Below are positions 18,262-26,140 of a DNA stretch of 64,000 nucleotides, one piece after another. Position numbers and translations under genes: made by a program. Within the stretch, counting starts at the first letter, position 1; each line of letters begins with the position of its first letter. Origin of the DNA: CAYFPS01 sp964345075 (lineage in GTDB: Bacteria; CAIWAD01); contig CAYFPS010000004.1 in assembly GCA_964345075.1 (NCBI GenBank), positions 130,028 to 194,027 of the forward strand. Direction: 5' to 3'. A model generated the notes under the pieces. The model searched no databases and was not told the DNA's origin. It saw only the letters and a program-made list of their open reading frames with translations.

Positions 18262-18642
18262 CTATCCCCAGCGCTCACCAGTGAGCCAATCCTGACACTT
18301 CTTGTCAGTCAGCCGAATATGCGAACAGGTCCAGTCCGTCAGCCAGTGCAGCAGCACGGGCGCGGGCCAGGTTGCTCCACGTCTGACAGGTTCGGAAAGC
18401 TGCGCCAGCTTTTTGGCAAAGCGGCGATGCTCGTCGATATGCTCGTTCAGTTGGGGATAGCGCGCCAGCCGAAGCTGCTTTTCTTCGTAGGCAAAATGGA
18501 TACGCACATAGCGATCAAGCTGATCGATGATCTCGTTCAACAACCTGATATCCCGGTCACCTTCAATAGCCGCGCGCAGGGCATCAATCGTCTCGATAAA
18601 GCGCCTGTGCTGCATGTCTATTTCGCGATGTCCGATCTCCAG
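18262..18642 (-). CDS. Bacteriohemerythrin-like protein (start codon uncertain)
   Basis: Small helical di-iron protein. From the ATG at 18615 it has 117 residues. Ligand-type motifs are QH near the start, HFAYEEKQL (H..xE), LNEHIDEHRRF (H...H) and HIRLTDKKC (H....D). Homology clearly begins earlier: the in-frame codons upstream of that ATG read LEIGHREID, the usual helix before the first ligand. That frame has no ATG, GTG or TTG before its stop; the only common near-start is a CTG at 18642, 8 nt after the amidase stop. O2 binding or sensing is the family role. Length and fold assignment are good, start is not. Confidence 0.75.
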   Translation of the reverse strand: MEIGHREIDMQHRRFIETIDALRAAIEGDRDIRLLNEIIDQLDRYVRIHFAYEEKQLRLARYPQLNEHIDEHRRFAKKLAQLSEPVRRGATWPAPVLLHWLTDWTCSHIRLTDKKCQDWLTGERWG

Positions 18643-18649
18643 TTGGGAC

Positions 18650-19531
18650 TCAAGGACCTTGTACTCCTTTGTTCCGAATTCGCCTTAGCTCCTCTTCGAG
18701 CAGTCCAAGGCTTTCATTCTTGAGGAGGGGGGCCAGGGTGCGCTGGGAACGCAGATCTTCGATATTCAGGGGGGCGATCAGGAGCTCCTCGTCGGCATGA
18801 TCCAGTCCACAGGGACGCAGGCCGTCGGGAGTCCAGAGGGAGCTTCCACCCCAGAAGCCGACCCCGTCGTCAAAGCCGACACGGTTGGCAAACAGGATGG
18901 GGAGGGTTTGCATTTTGGAGTGGGCGGAAAGCAGCGTGTACCAGACACGGCCATTGTCTCCGCCCGGGCTTTCCATCCAGCCGGGAATGCTCTCCGGCCG
19001 CGGGCGCAATCCGCGCAGGGGGCTGGCGGCTGCCACCAGCAAAAGGCGCGCGCCCTGATGGGCCAGCAGCATGGGCGCCGGAGCGTGCCAGACATCACTG
19101 CAGACAAGCATGCCGATGCGACCCAGCGGGGAATCGAAGGCCACAAAGTTCTTGCCAGCTGTGAAAAAGCGGCCCTCTTCAAACATGCCGTAAGTCGAAA
19201 GATAGACTTTGCGGTGAATGTGCAGAACACGGCCTTCAGCACAGAAGGCCAGACTGTTGTAGAGGCCTTCATCCGCCGCTCGCTCCACAAAACCGAAAGC
19301 CAGAGGAATGCGCTTGCTGGCTTCAAGCAAAGGCTTCAAAAAAGGATCGTCACTGGAAAGGGCACACTCGGCAGTCAGGTCGCGCAGCGCGTAGCCGGTC
19401 AGACTCAACTCTGGAAAGAGCAGCAGCCCGGCATTCGCCGACACGGCCTTTTCGACCATGGACAGATGTGCTTCAAGGTTGAATGACAGACCACCCAACC
19501 GGGGATTGACTTGCGCAACCGCCAGTTTCAT
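18650..19531 (-). CDS. Carbon-nitrogen hydrolase (nitrilase superfamily)
   Basis: 293 residues from ATG 19531 (MKLAVAQVNPRLGG); a TTG 18 nt earlier is less likely. The Glu-Lys-Cys triad is E41 (LLFPELSLTGY), K108 (IHRKVYLSTYG) and C144 (GMLVCSDVWH). The opening and the PELSLTGYALRDL segment resemble the glutaminase domain of glutamine-dependent NAD synthetase, but no synthetase domain is attached. It may be a free-standing amidase supplying ammonia or hydrolysing a nitrilase-type substrate. Neighbouring genes give no substrate clue. Confidence 0.88.
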   Translation of the reverse strand: MKLAVAQVNPRLGGLSFNLEAHLSMVEKAVSANAGLLLFPELSLTGYALRDLTAECALSSDDPFLKPLLEASKRIPLAFGFVERAADEGLYNSLAFCAEGRVLHIHRKVYLSTYGMFEEGRFFTAGKNFVAFDSPLGRIGMLVCSDVWHAPAPMLLAHQGARLLLVAAASPLRGLRPRPESIPGWMESPGGDNGRVWYTLLSAHSKMQTLPILFANRVGFDDGVGFWGGSSLWTPDGLRPCGLDHADEELLIAPLNIEDLRSQRTLAPLLKNESLGLLEEELRRIRNKGVQGP

Positions 19532-19620
19532 GCTGCTAGCCTTTATCAAGGATGACGATGCACCCAGGTTTCAGGGCGAGGGTTCAGGGGGGATACCAGC
19601 GCACCTGCTACTGCGGCTTG

Positions 19621-19653
19621 AAAAAGCCGTCCGGGCCGGGGGGAAACCCGGCC
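19621..19653 (-). terminator. Possible terminator after the UPF0210 gene
   Basis: On the minus strand a GC-rich 7-bp stem (ggccggg/cccggcc, 6-nt loop) lies about 100 nt past the UPF0210 stop. A cttttt run follows 8 nt later. The gap before the T run makes it imperfect. Confidence 0.45.
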
Positions 19654-19750
19654 GGTGAAGTGCAAATATAGATGTCGCTTGTTTGATTTCCCAGTCAGCG
19701 GTAGAAGTTTGCCGCTTCTGTGAACTTTTTTTCAGCCTGAAGCTGCAGGC

Positions 19751-21115
19751 CTAGTTTTTGAGCGCCGTGGTTGGCGCCGGTATTCGGCCGCCGCGGCGAA
19801 TGAAAGCGCTGGAATCCTGCGCCCGGACCGGCATGATCGGTGCGGCACCCAGCAGTCCGCCCCAGTCCACCGTCTGACCGACATCCATCCCCTGCACGGG
19901 AATGATCCTGAGGGCCGTGGTCTTGTTGTTGACCATGCCGATGGCCGCCTCATCGGCCAGAATCGCCGAAAGAGTCGAGGCCGGTGTATCACCAGGCACG
20001 GCAATCATGTCCAGGCCCACGCTGCATACACAGGTCATGGCTTCCAGCTTTTCAATGGAGAGCGCTCCCTGTGCGGCGGCGCGAATCATGTTGGCATCTT
20101 CGGAAACAGGAATGAAGGCACCACTCATGCCGCCCACATAGGAGCTGGCCATCATGCCGCCCTTCTTTACAGCGTCATTCAGCAGGGCCAGCGCGGCCGT
20201 GCTACCGTGAGCGCCGATCATCTCGAGGCCCATCTCTTCAAGAATGGCGCCCACGCTGTCGCCTTCAGCAGGAGTCGGCGCCAGACTGATGTCAACCACA
20301 CCAAAGGGCACGCCTTCCAGCAGCGCCACCTGCCGACCCATCATTTCGCCGGCGCGCGTGATTTTGAAGGCCATGCGCTTGATCGCTTCGGCAAGCTCGA
20401 CGAAGGTCGCATCACGGCCGACTTCCTTGACGGCGCTAAGCACCACGCCCGGACCCGAAATACCCACATTCAGCACCACATCGGGCTCGCTGACTCCATG
20501 GAAGGCACCGGCAATAAAGGGGTTGTCCTCAACCGCGTTGCAGAAAGCCACCAGCTTTGCACAGCCAATGCTCTTGGCGTCGGCGGTCTTTTCGGCTGTA
20601 GCACGAATGATCTCGCCCATCAGGCGCACGGCATCCATGTTGATGCCGGCCTTGCTGGAGCCGATGTTCACGCTGGAACAGACATGGCTGGTGGTGGCAA
20701 GTGCCTCAGGAATCGAGCGGATCAGTTCCTGATCTCCGGGCGTCATGCCCTTGGAGACCAGCGCGCTGTAACCACCCAGGTAATCAACCCCGCATTCTTC
20801 GGCGGCGCGGTCCAGAGTCAGGGCCAGCTCCACAAACTGATCGGCTTTCATCCGCTCGGCGGGAATGGCCAGAGGCGTGATCGCGATGCGCTTGTTGGCG
20901 ATGGTAATGCCCCAGCGCTCCTCAACCTCTCTGGCAGAGGCCACATGGCGCGAGGCCAGCCGCGTGATCTTGTCGTAAATGCGCTGCTTCATCACTTCCA
21001 GTGAATCGGATGCGCAGTCGCGCAGGGAAATGCCAAGGGTTACCGTGCGAACATCAAAGTGCTCGCTCTCGGTCATCTGGACTGTCTGAAGAATTTCTTC
21101 GTGGCTCCAGGGCAT
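19751..21115 (-). CDS. UPF0210/PFL family protein (DUF711)
   Basis: 454 residues, the family length. It opens HEEILQTVQMTESEHFDVRTVTLGIS (motif ILQTVQMTESEHFDVRTVTL in part) and contains GMTPGDQELIRSIPEAL and GAFHGVSEPDVVLNVGISGP. Proteins of this family nearly always follow a small ACT-domain protein, as here, with a 3-bp gap. Their biochemical role is unknown; structures show a glycyl-radical-like (PFL) barrel fold without the radical machinery. The assignment to the family is firm. Confidence 0.92.
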   Translation of the reverse strand: MPWSHEEILQTVQMTESEHFDVRTVTLGISLRDCASDSLEVMKQRIYDKITRLASRHVASAREVEERWGITIANKRIAITPLAIPAERMKADQFVELALTLDRAAEECGVDYLGGYSALVSKGMTPGDQELIRSIPEALATTSHVCSSVNIGSSKAGINMDAVRLMGEIIRATAEKTADAKSIGCAKLVAFCNAVEDNPFIAGAFHGVSEPDVVLNVGISGPGVVLSAVKEVGRDATFVELAEAIKRMAFKITRAGEMMGRQVALLEGVPFGVVDISLAPTPAEGDSVGAILEEMGLEMIGAHGSTAALALLNDAVKKGGMMASSYVGGMSGAFIPVSEDANMIRAAAQGALSIEKLEAMTCVCSVGLDMIAVPGDTPASTLSAILADEAAIGMVNNKTTALRIIPVQGMDVGQTVDWGGLLGAAPIMPVRAQDSSAFIRRGGRIPAPTTALKN

Positions 21116-21118
21116 GGC

Positions 21119-21574
21119 TCAGACCCTGTGCATGGACTGAAAGGCGTCTTCATGCTGCGCAAGTACACGCACACCCAGCTGCTCGCCTGTATCACCCAGC
21201 GCCTTTTTCAGACTGGCGAAACTGCTGGACAGACCGCTGATATCAACGATCAGGATCATGGTGAACCAGTCCTGCAGGATCTTCTGGCTGATATCGATCA
21301 CATTGGCGTTGAAGTCCGCCAGCACCCGTGATACACCCGCCAGCACGCCGGCCTTGTTCTTGCCAAAAACGGTGACAATCACCTGTGTGCCGCTGCCGAG
21401 GTTCAAGTGTGATACATTGAATCCGGGCAGGCCCGAGAGCTCGGGGGCTTCCCCGCCGATGCGCTCGATTGCATCACGAACCACCCGGCGCACATTGTCC
21501 GGCGTGGCCTGCGGACCAAGTTCCTCAATCGCCTTGCGCGTCAGTTCGCGAATGGTGGCTTCGCTTAAGGCCAT
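21119..21574 (-). CDS. ACT domain protein (UPF0237-like partner)
   Basis: 151 residues. The ACT domain covers ~60-145 (VIVTVFGKNKAGVLAGVSRV..DFNANVIDISQKILQDWFTM). An N-terminal ~50-residue helical region precedes it, longer than in the usual ~90-residue UPF0237 proteins. It lies immediately before UPF0210 and probably forms a regulatory pair that binds an amino acid or similar ligand. The start overlaps the stop of the vertex-protein gene by one base. Confidence 0.88.
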   Translation of the reverse strand: MALSEATIRELTRKAIEELGPQATPDNVRRVVRDAIERIGGEAPELSGLPGFNVSHLNLGSGTQVIVTVFGKNKAGVLAGVSRVLADFNANVIDISQKILQDWFTMILIVDISGLSSSFASLKKALGDTGEQLGVRVLAQHEDAFQSMHRV

Positions 21575-21900
21575 CAGCCTTCCTCCCCGCTCTCAGCCGG
21601 ACCCGCGCCAGGCAGGCGACTCTTGAAATCGGCACTTGTCTCAAGTTCGTCCACAATCCCCACGACAGCCGCTTCCACCGAAATGTCCGGATTGGAACCG
21701 AGGGCCATGCGGGCCGCATGTCCGTAAGCGCAGATGACCATTTCACCTACGCCGGCACCCACGACATCCGCAACCACAACGAGATCCTCGTTGGTGGCAA
21801 CGTTCAAATTGACTGGATGAATCAGCAGAAAACGCAGGCTGCCCAGATTGGGAACCTTCTTGGTGGACCAAACGGTACCCACCACCTTGCCCAGGAACAT
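21574..21900 (-). CDS. EutN/CcmL-type bacterial microcompartment vertex protein
   Basis: 108 residues. MFLGKVVGTVWSTKKVPNL, LRFLLIHPVN and VVVADVVGAGVGEMVICAYG match the pentameric vertex family that caps carboxysomes and metabolosomes. AAVVGIVDELE closes the core, and a ~20-residue acidic tail follows. No hexameric BMC shell protein or signature enzyme lies within the window, so here the vertex protein stands alone in an operon with HTH, ACT and UPF0210 genes. Whether a shell locus exists elsewhere cannot be seen. Confidence 0.88.
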   Translation of the reverse strand: MFLGKVVGTVWSTKKVPNLGSLRFLLIHPVNLNVATNEDLVVVADVVGAGVGEMVICAYGHAARMALGSNPDISVEAAVVGIVDELETSADFKSRLPGAGPAESGEEG

Positions 21901-21936
21901 TCGAACCTCGTCAAAGGGATACAGCCCGCAGGCGGA

Positions 21937-22314
21937 TCAGGAGGACATGGCTTCCTGATTCTGTGCGGTAGCAACGCCGCGATTGACAACATCGTTGACC
22001 TGAATCAACTCGTCAATCGGCATCGCAGAAAGATTTTTCAACAGTTTGCGGATGATGACGCGCTTGACCTCGTTCTGGCGTAACAAGGTCTGAAGGTCCT
22101 GCGTTAACAGTTCTTCGGGGCTAACCGACAGATAGAGCAAGCTGGAAACGATATCGCTGATCGTCTCGATGCTCTGGCGATATGGCTTCCTCCCGGCGAG
22201 CCACATGCTGACAGTTGCCTTGGAAACTCCGCACATCTTGGCCACGTGGGCTTTGGTGATGCCCAGATTGGCGAAGATGTACTTCAGGTTTTCAATGAAA
22301 ATGCTTGTGTCCAC
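21937..22314 (-). CDS. XRE-like helix-turn-helix regulator
   Basis: About 125 residues from a GTG at 22314 with GGAGG 7 nt upstream; an ATG at 22332 has no ribosome site. The helix-turn-helix is GITKAHVAKMCGVSKATVSMWLAGRKPY near residues 19-46 (core VAKMCGVSKATVSMWLAG). The rest is helical with no known ligand domain. It heads the operon with the vertex protein, ACT and UPF0210 genes and diverges from the phosphohexomutase gene, so it probably controls one or both. Confidence 0.82.
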   Translation of the reverse strand: MDTSIFIENLKYIFANLGITKAHVAKMCGVSKATVSMWLAGRKPYRQSIETISDIVSSLLYLSVSPEELLTQDLQTLLRQNEVKRVIIRKLLKNLSAMPIDELIQVNDVVNRGVATAQNQEAMSS

Positions 22315-22445
22315 TCCTGGACCTCCATTCATCGGGGGGGGATTTATGCTGTGCAGACATTAACTGCTGCACGGCAGATCGCGCAAGGTAAAAATTCACC
22401 GTCGTTGAATCAAAAAATGTAGACTTGGGCGTGATTTGGCACTTC

Positions 22446-22471
22446 ATGGCAAAAAATGGGTGCCTTGCCAT
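22446..22471. promoter_or_regulatory. Inverted repeat in the divergent promoter region
   Basis: atggcaa (22446-22452) and ttgccat (22465-22471) form a 7-bp inverted repeat with a 12-nt spacer between the HTH gene and the phosphohexomutase gene. It is a candidate operator for the neighbouring XRE-like regulator, by position only. Confidence 0.3.
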
Positions 22472-22512
22472 TTGATAGTTTAGTGGCTGTCAACAGATGA
22501 TGGGAGCAAGTC

Positions 22513-23838
22513 GTGTCGATTTTCAAAGCTTATGACATCCGAGGCCTGGTACCCTCGGAGTTGAATGAAGATATCGCCTGGCGCATTGGCCGCGCCGCCG
22601 GCGACTATTTTGGCGCAAAACGCTTCATGGTCGGCACCGATGACCGCGCCAGTCGTGACGCGCTTTTTGATGCCTTCACCCGTGGCTTGCGACAGCAGGG
22701 TGTAGAAGTGGTCAGCATTGGACGGGTCTCCACGCCAATCCTCTATCGCACTGTGGCGGCCGAAGGCTTCGATGCCGGCGTGATGATAACCGCCAGCCAC
22801 AATCCCGGCGAATACAATGGCTTCAAGTTCTGTCGCCGCGATGCCGCGCCCGTTCCGCAGGAAGAACTGCAGGAGCTGCGCCGCAGGGTGGAGGCGATGG
22901 ATTTTGTGGAAGGGCTCCCCGAGGCGGGACCTGTCAGCGAATTCGACCCCTTCCCGGGTTATCGCAGCATGCTGACAGCGCGCATGAGTTTCAAGAAGCC
23001 ATGGAAGATTGTGGTTGACGCCGGAAATGCGGTCTGCGGCCTTTTCGCCCGTGAAAATCTGGCCATGACCCCGCTTGTGATCGACCCGATGTATTTCGAG
23101 TCCGATCCCAGCTTTCCCAACCACGAGCCCAATCCGCTTGAGCCGGAAAACGTGGAAGATCTGCGCAAGCGCGTGCTGGAAACCGGTGCAGATCTCGGTG
23201 TAGCGCTTGATGGCGATGGCGATCGCATGATGCTGGTGGACAACGAAGGCGCTTTATTGCAGGGCGATTTGACCACCCTCTTGATCGCGCTGGGCCTGAA
23301 GGAAGCCGGTGCCAAGGACTTCAGCGTCGTTATCGACTGCCGCTCCAGCCGCGTCGTGGAGGAGGTACTGGCGGAGAACGGCCTGAAAGCCCTGAAGAGC
23401 CGTGTGGGTCACACCTTTATCAAGGGCCTGATGCGCAAGCATGGCAGTCTCTGCGGCGGCGAGCTTTCCGGTCATTATTACTTCCAGGAAAGCCACTTCA
23501 CGGAAAACACGGATCTGGCGCTCTTCACCATCCTAGGGTTGATGGAGGCAAAAAACTGCAGCTTGTCCGAACTCTGGCGGCCGCTGGCCCGCTATGCCCA
23601 GTCCGGTGAAATCAACAGTCGCGTGGCCAGTGTGGCAGATACGCTAAGTGCTGTCAGGCGTGAATTTGCCGATGGCCGAATGAGCGAGATCGACGGGCTT
23701 ACGGTTGAATACGACAGCTGGTGGTTCAACCTGCGCCCTTCCAACACCGAACCCCTGCTCAGACTGAATCTGGAAGCCTCCAGTCAGGAGGAAATGGAAG
23801 CCATGCGCGACAAGGTTCTGGCCGTGATACGCGCTTAG
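22513..23838 (+). CDS. manB: Phosphomannomutase/phosphoglucomutase
   Basis: 441 residues of the alpha-D-phosphohexomutase family. KAYDIRGLVP opens the protein. The phosphoserine loop is GVMITASHNPGEYNGFK, the metal loop is ALDGDGDRMMLVD, the sugar loop is GGELSGHYYF and the phosphate-binding loop is LRPSNTEPLLRL. It converts hexose 6-phosphates to 1-phosphates for cell-surface sugars. Start is GTG at 22513 with GGGAG upstream. A strong bidirectional terminator follows. Confidence 0.95.
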   Translation: MSIFKAYDIRGLVPSELNEDIAWRIGRAAGDYFGAKRFMVGTDDRASRDALFDAFTRGLRQQGVEVVSIGRVSTPILYRTVAAEGFDAGVMITASHNPGEYNGFKFCRRDAAPVPQEELQELRRRVEAMDFVEGLPEAGPVSEFDPFPGYRSMLTARMSFKKPWKIVVDAGNAVCGLFARENLAMTPLVIDPMYFESDPSFPNHEPNPLEPENVEDLRKRVLETGADLGVALDGDGDRMMLVDNEGALLQGDLTTLLIALGLKEAGAKDFSVVIDCRSSRVVEEVLAENGLKALKSRVGHTFIKGLMRKHGSLCGGELSGHYYFQESHFTENTDLALFTILGLMEAKNCSLSELWRPLARYAQSGEINSRVASVADTLSAVRREFADGRMSEIDGLTVEYDSWWFNLRPSNTEPLLRLNLEASSQEEMEAMRDKVLAVIRA

Positions 23839-23854
23839 GCGCTTTCTGTGATAC

Positions 23855-23887
23855 AAAAAAGGCCCCCGCAATTCACGGGGGCCTTTT
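23855..23887. terminator. Bidirectional Rho-independent terminator
   Basis: aaaaggcccccg / cgggggcctttt forms a 12-bp stem with a 7-nt loop. The A run and T run make it usable from both sides, serving the convergent phosphohexomutase and selenoprotein genes. A GTGATAC copy lies directly beside it (23848-23854). Confidence 0.9.
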
Positions 23888-23902
23888 CTATTACAGGTCG
23901 GT

Positions 23903-25429
23903 TTACTTACCGGCGGGTTTGGAAGCGGGAACTGCCGGGGCAAAGTCGGGCTTGCCTTCAAGCTTTTTGGCCACAGGCTTGCTGGTTTTGGCCACGGCCT
24001 CGCGGCGCTTGGCATCCAGCGGCGTCGTGCCCTGAGGCGCGGGCGTCTTCTTGGCGGCCACCGTCGTAATGTCATGCACCTTCTTGATCGCGCTGTCCAG
24101 ATCGAAAGCGGGATCCGTCTCGGCCGTGTGACACTTCACGCAGCTGGCAGTCGGATCAAGCAGGCTCTCGCGCATTTCTCCCTTGCTGTCCACGTGGGCG
24201 TTACCCGGACCATGGCAGCTCTCGCACTGCACATTGTAAAGGTGCGACGACTGCTGGCGATCCACATAACCGGACTTCTCCATCCAGCCGGTCACGGCGC
24301 GCCGGACCTTTTCGTCCAGATGACTTTCCCGCGAGCGAATCAGGTCGCTGAAAGCGCGGCCGTGTTCGGTGGTGCGCCAGGCTGCATAAATTTCCTGATG
24401 GCAGTCGCGGCATTCGCGCTCGCCCACATAGCGGAAGGGTGAATCGTGATTGGGCATGTCCTCGGGCGTGAGGCCCAGTTCGGCGATCTTGGCCAGCCGT
24501 GATTTTTCCAGCTCGGCAAACTTGATCTCTTCCTGCTGAACTGCAAAGTCCAGCATCATCTGCGCCACCTTGGGATCGCGCGGCACATCATGCTCGAGCT
24601 TCAGCAGATGATAGTCCGCCGAAACCAGCGTCTTCTCGCGGTTGAGGAGAATGTCGAAGCGTGCAATCTGACGACCACGGTCGCCGGAATTGCCCATGTA
24701 GACGGTGCCTTCCTGACGCTTGCCAGTCCAGGGACTTGTAACACCGCCCAGCAGCATCACATCAACCAGACCATCCACGCGCTTGGCCAGATTCTCCGGG
24801 TCACGGTTGTTGATATGCGCCACCAGCACGACCACATCGCACTTCTTGCGCAGCTCTTCACCCACGGCCTCCACGTTGTCCAGACAAAGGGACTCGTCGA
24901 TGGAGTTGCTGGACCAGGCCGGATCCACATAGGAGTAGACTCCAACCTTGACGCCGTCGATCTTCTTGATCCAGGTGCTGCCAATGCCAGCAGGCATCTG
25001 CTCGGGCGTGAAGGATGAACCCACCCAGTCGAACTTTGCGCGCTGAATCAACTTGCTGCGCGAGGAATCGGGCAGCGTGAAATCCTTGGGCCCCAGAACG
25101 GCGAGATCGTACTTCTGCAGATTCATGATGTCGATGATGAAACCGGCATCACGATCCACTTCGGCATCCTTCTTCACCGAATGAATATTGCCTCCGTCCA
25201 CCAGCAGCATGGACTTGCCCAGCAGCTGGCGAAGACTGTCTACGGCATAGGTGCGCCTGGCAAGACCGCCAAGCTTCTTGTTGTGTCAGCCACAGTCCTC
25301 GAGATAGCCCTTGCAATCGGTCGTGAACACGATGGAAAGTTTGTAGCTGTCCCGGGGGGCTTCGCAAGCCTGGAAGACAAGGCTCCACATGACCAGTAGA
25401 AGTCCACCCAGCATGGCGGTAATACGCAT
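23903..25429 (-). CDS. Putative selenoprotein: metallophosphatase-like domain fused to triheme cytochrome c554-like domain
   Basis: Read with UGA at 25286-25288 as selenocysteine, the gene encodes 508 residues from ATG 25429 (AAAGGAG site upstream). Residues 1-22 are a lipoprotein-like signal (LLVMWSLVFQAC). Residues 39-59 read CKGYLEDCG-U-HNKKLGGLARR; in this family the U position is normally the second Cys of a GYLEPCGC...GGLARR motif. The 5'-nucleotidase-like part follows (LLVDGGN, VVVLVAHINNRDPEN, MGNSGDRGRQI), but the usual GGHTH is GGVTS, so hydrolase activity may be lost. C-terminal CxxCH heme motifs are at 340-344, 402-406 and 430-434, as in cytochrome c554. Start ATG and stop are in one frame apart from the single UGA. 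It likely acts in periplasmic electron transfer; the substrate is unknown. Confidence 0.85.
25255..25288 (-). promoter_or_regulatory. Candidate bacterial SECIS element
   Basis: Directly 3' of the in-frame UGA, read on the minus strand, GCTTGGC (25274-25268) and GCCAGGC (25261-25255) pair as a 7-bp stem with one G-U. The loop is GGTCTT (25267-25262). The GGU of the loop begins 18 nt after the UGA. E. coli fdhF has the same 18-nt distance and a GGUCU loop, with the loop G and U needed for SelB binding. The sequence beginning UGACAC is also shared with fdhF. This supports selenocysteine insertion rather than a nonsense mutation. Confidence 0.8.
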
Positions 25430-25519
25430 GGCTGCTTATCACTCCTTTGATTGGTATCAACAATCGGGCAACTAAAAATCATAACACAGACCGGTTGCCC
25501 ATGCAAGAGCTGCCCTCTT

Positions 25520-26140
25520 TCAGGCGCGGACCCGCTGAAACAGGTCCAGCAGAACACGGGCCGACATGCCCCAGAGCAGCCCCTGCTCCAGCGGGAACTC
25601 GACGCCTTTCAATCCGGCACGGCTGGCCGGGCGAACCGCAGCACGCAATTCGTCCATGCCCTGAAACCAGCAGCATTCGCTTTCGGGGCTCTTCACCCGG
25701 GGCCTGCAATCATCGGCCAAGAGCGCCACCACGGGAAGCACGGCATGTCCGGAGGCCCAGACTTCTATCGGACTAAGCAGACCAATGGGGTCCACACTTT
25801 CCGCATGAATGCCCAGTTCTTCCCGGCTCTCCCTTAAGGCAGTAGCCAGAAAGTCCGTGTCCTCCGGGTCCCTCCTTCCACCGGGAAAGCCAATCTGCCC
25901 GGCGTGCTGCTCCAGATCCGATGACCGTTTAAGCAGCAGCACGGATCCCTCTTCCCCTCGGCTGGAGAGCGCCACCAGTACGGCGGCGGGATGCCCCGGA
26001 CAGGGCAAGGCCTGATGAATGCCTTCAAGCGGATCCAGACAGGCGGCCAGTGTGGCCCTGTCCGGACAGGGCCAGACATCCCCGAAGACCTGATTCAGCA
26101 GTGATTCATCGGCAGCGGGCAAGCTGGAATCCACAGGCAC
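25520..26140 (-). CDS. Nudix hydrolase, CoA pyrophosphatase type
   Basis: 206 residues. The Nudix box is GGRRDPEDTDFLATALRESREELGI (pattern GX5EX7REXXEEXG; core ALRESREELGI). It is preceded by QHAGQIGFPGG, typical of the CoA/acyl-CoA pyrophosphatase (NudL) group. GTG start directly abuts the relA stop codon, so it is probably translated from the same mRNA by reinitiation. Expected to hydrolyse CoA derivatives in the cytoplasm. Confidence 0.9.
   Translation of the reverse strand: MPVDSSLPAADESLLNQVFGDVWPCPDRATLAACLDPLEGIHQALPCPGHPAAVLVALSSRGEEGSVLLLKRSSDLEQHAGQIGFPGGRRDPEDTDFLATALRESREELGIHAESVDPIGLLSPIEVWASGHAVLPVVALLADDCRPRVKSPESECCWFQGMDELRAAVRPASRAGLKGVEFPLEQGLLWGMSARVLLDLFQRVRA

Noticed and set aside
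25149..25557. Two overlapping minus-strand frames upstream of the cytochrome gene (105 and 104 codons)
   Set aside because: They are out of frame with the conserved signal peptide and CGU motif; the true upstream part is in the cytochrome frame across the UGA.
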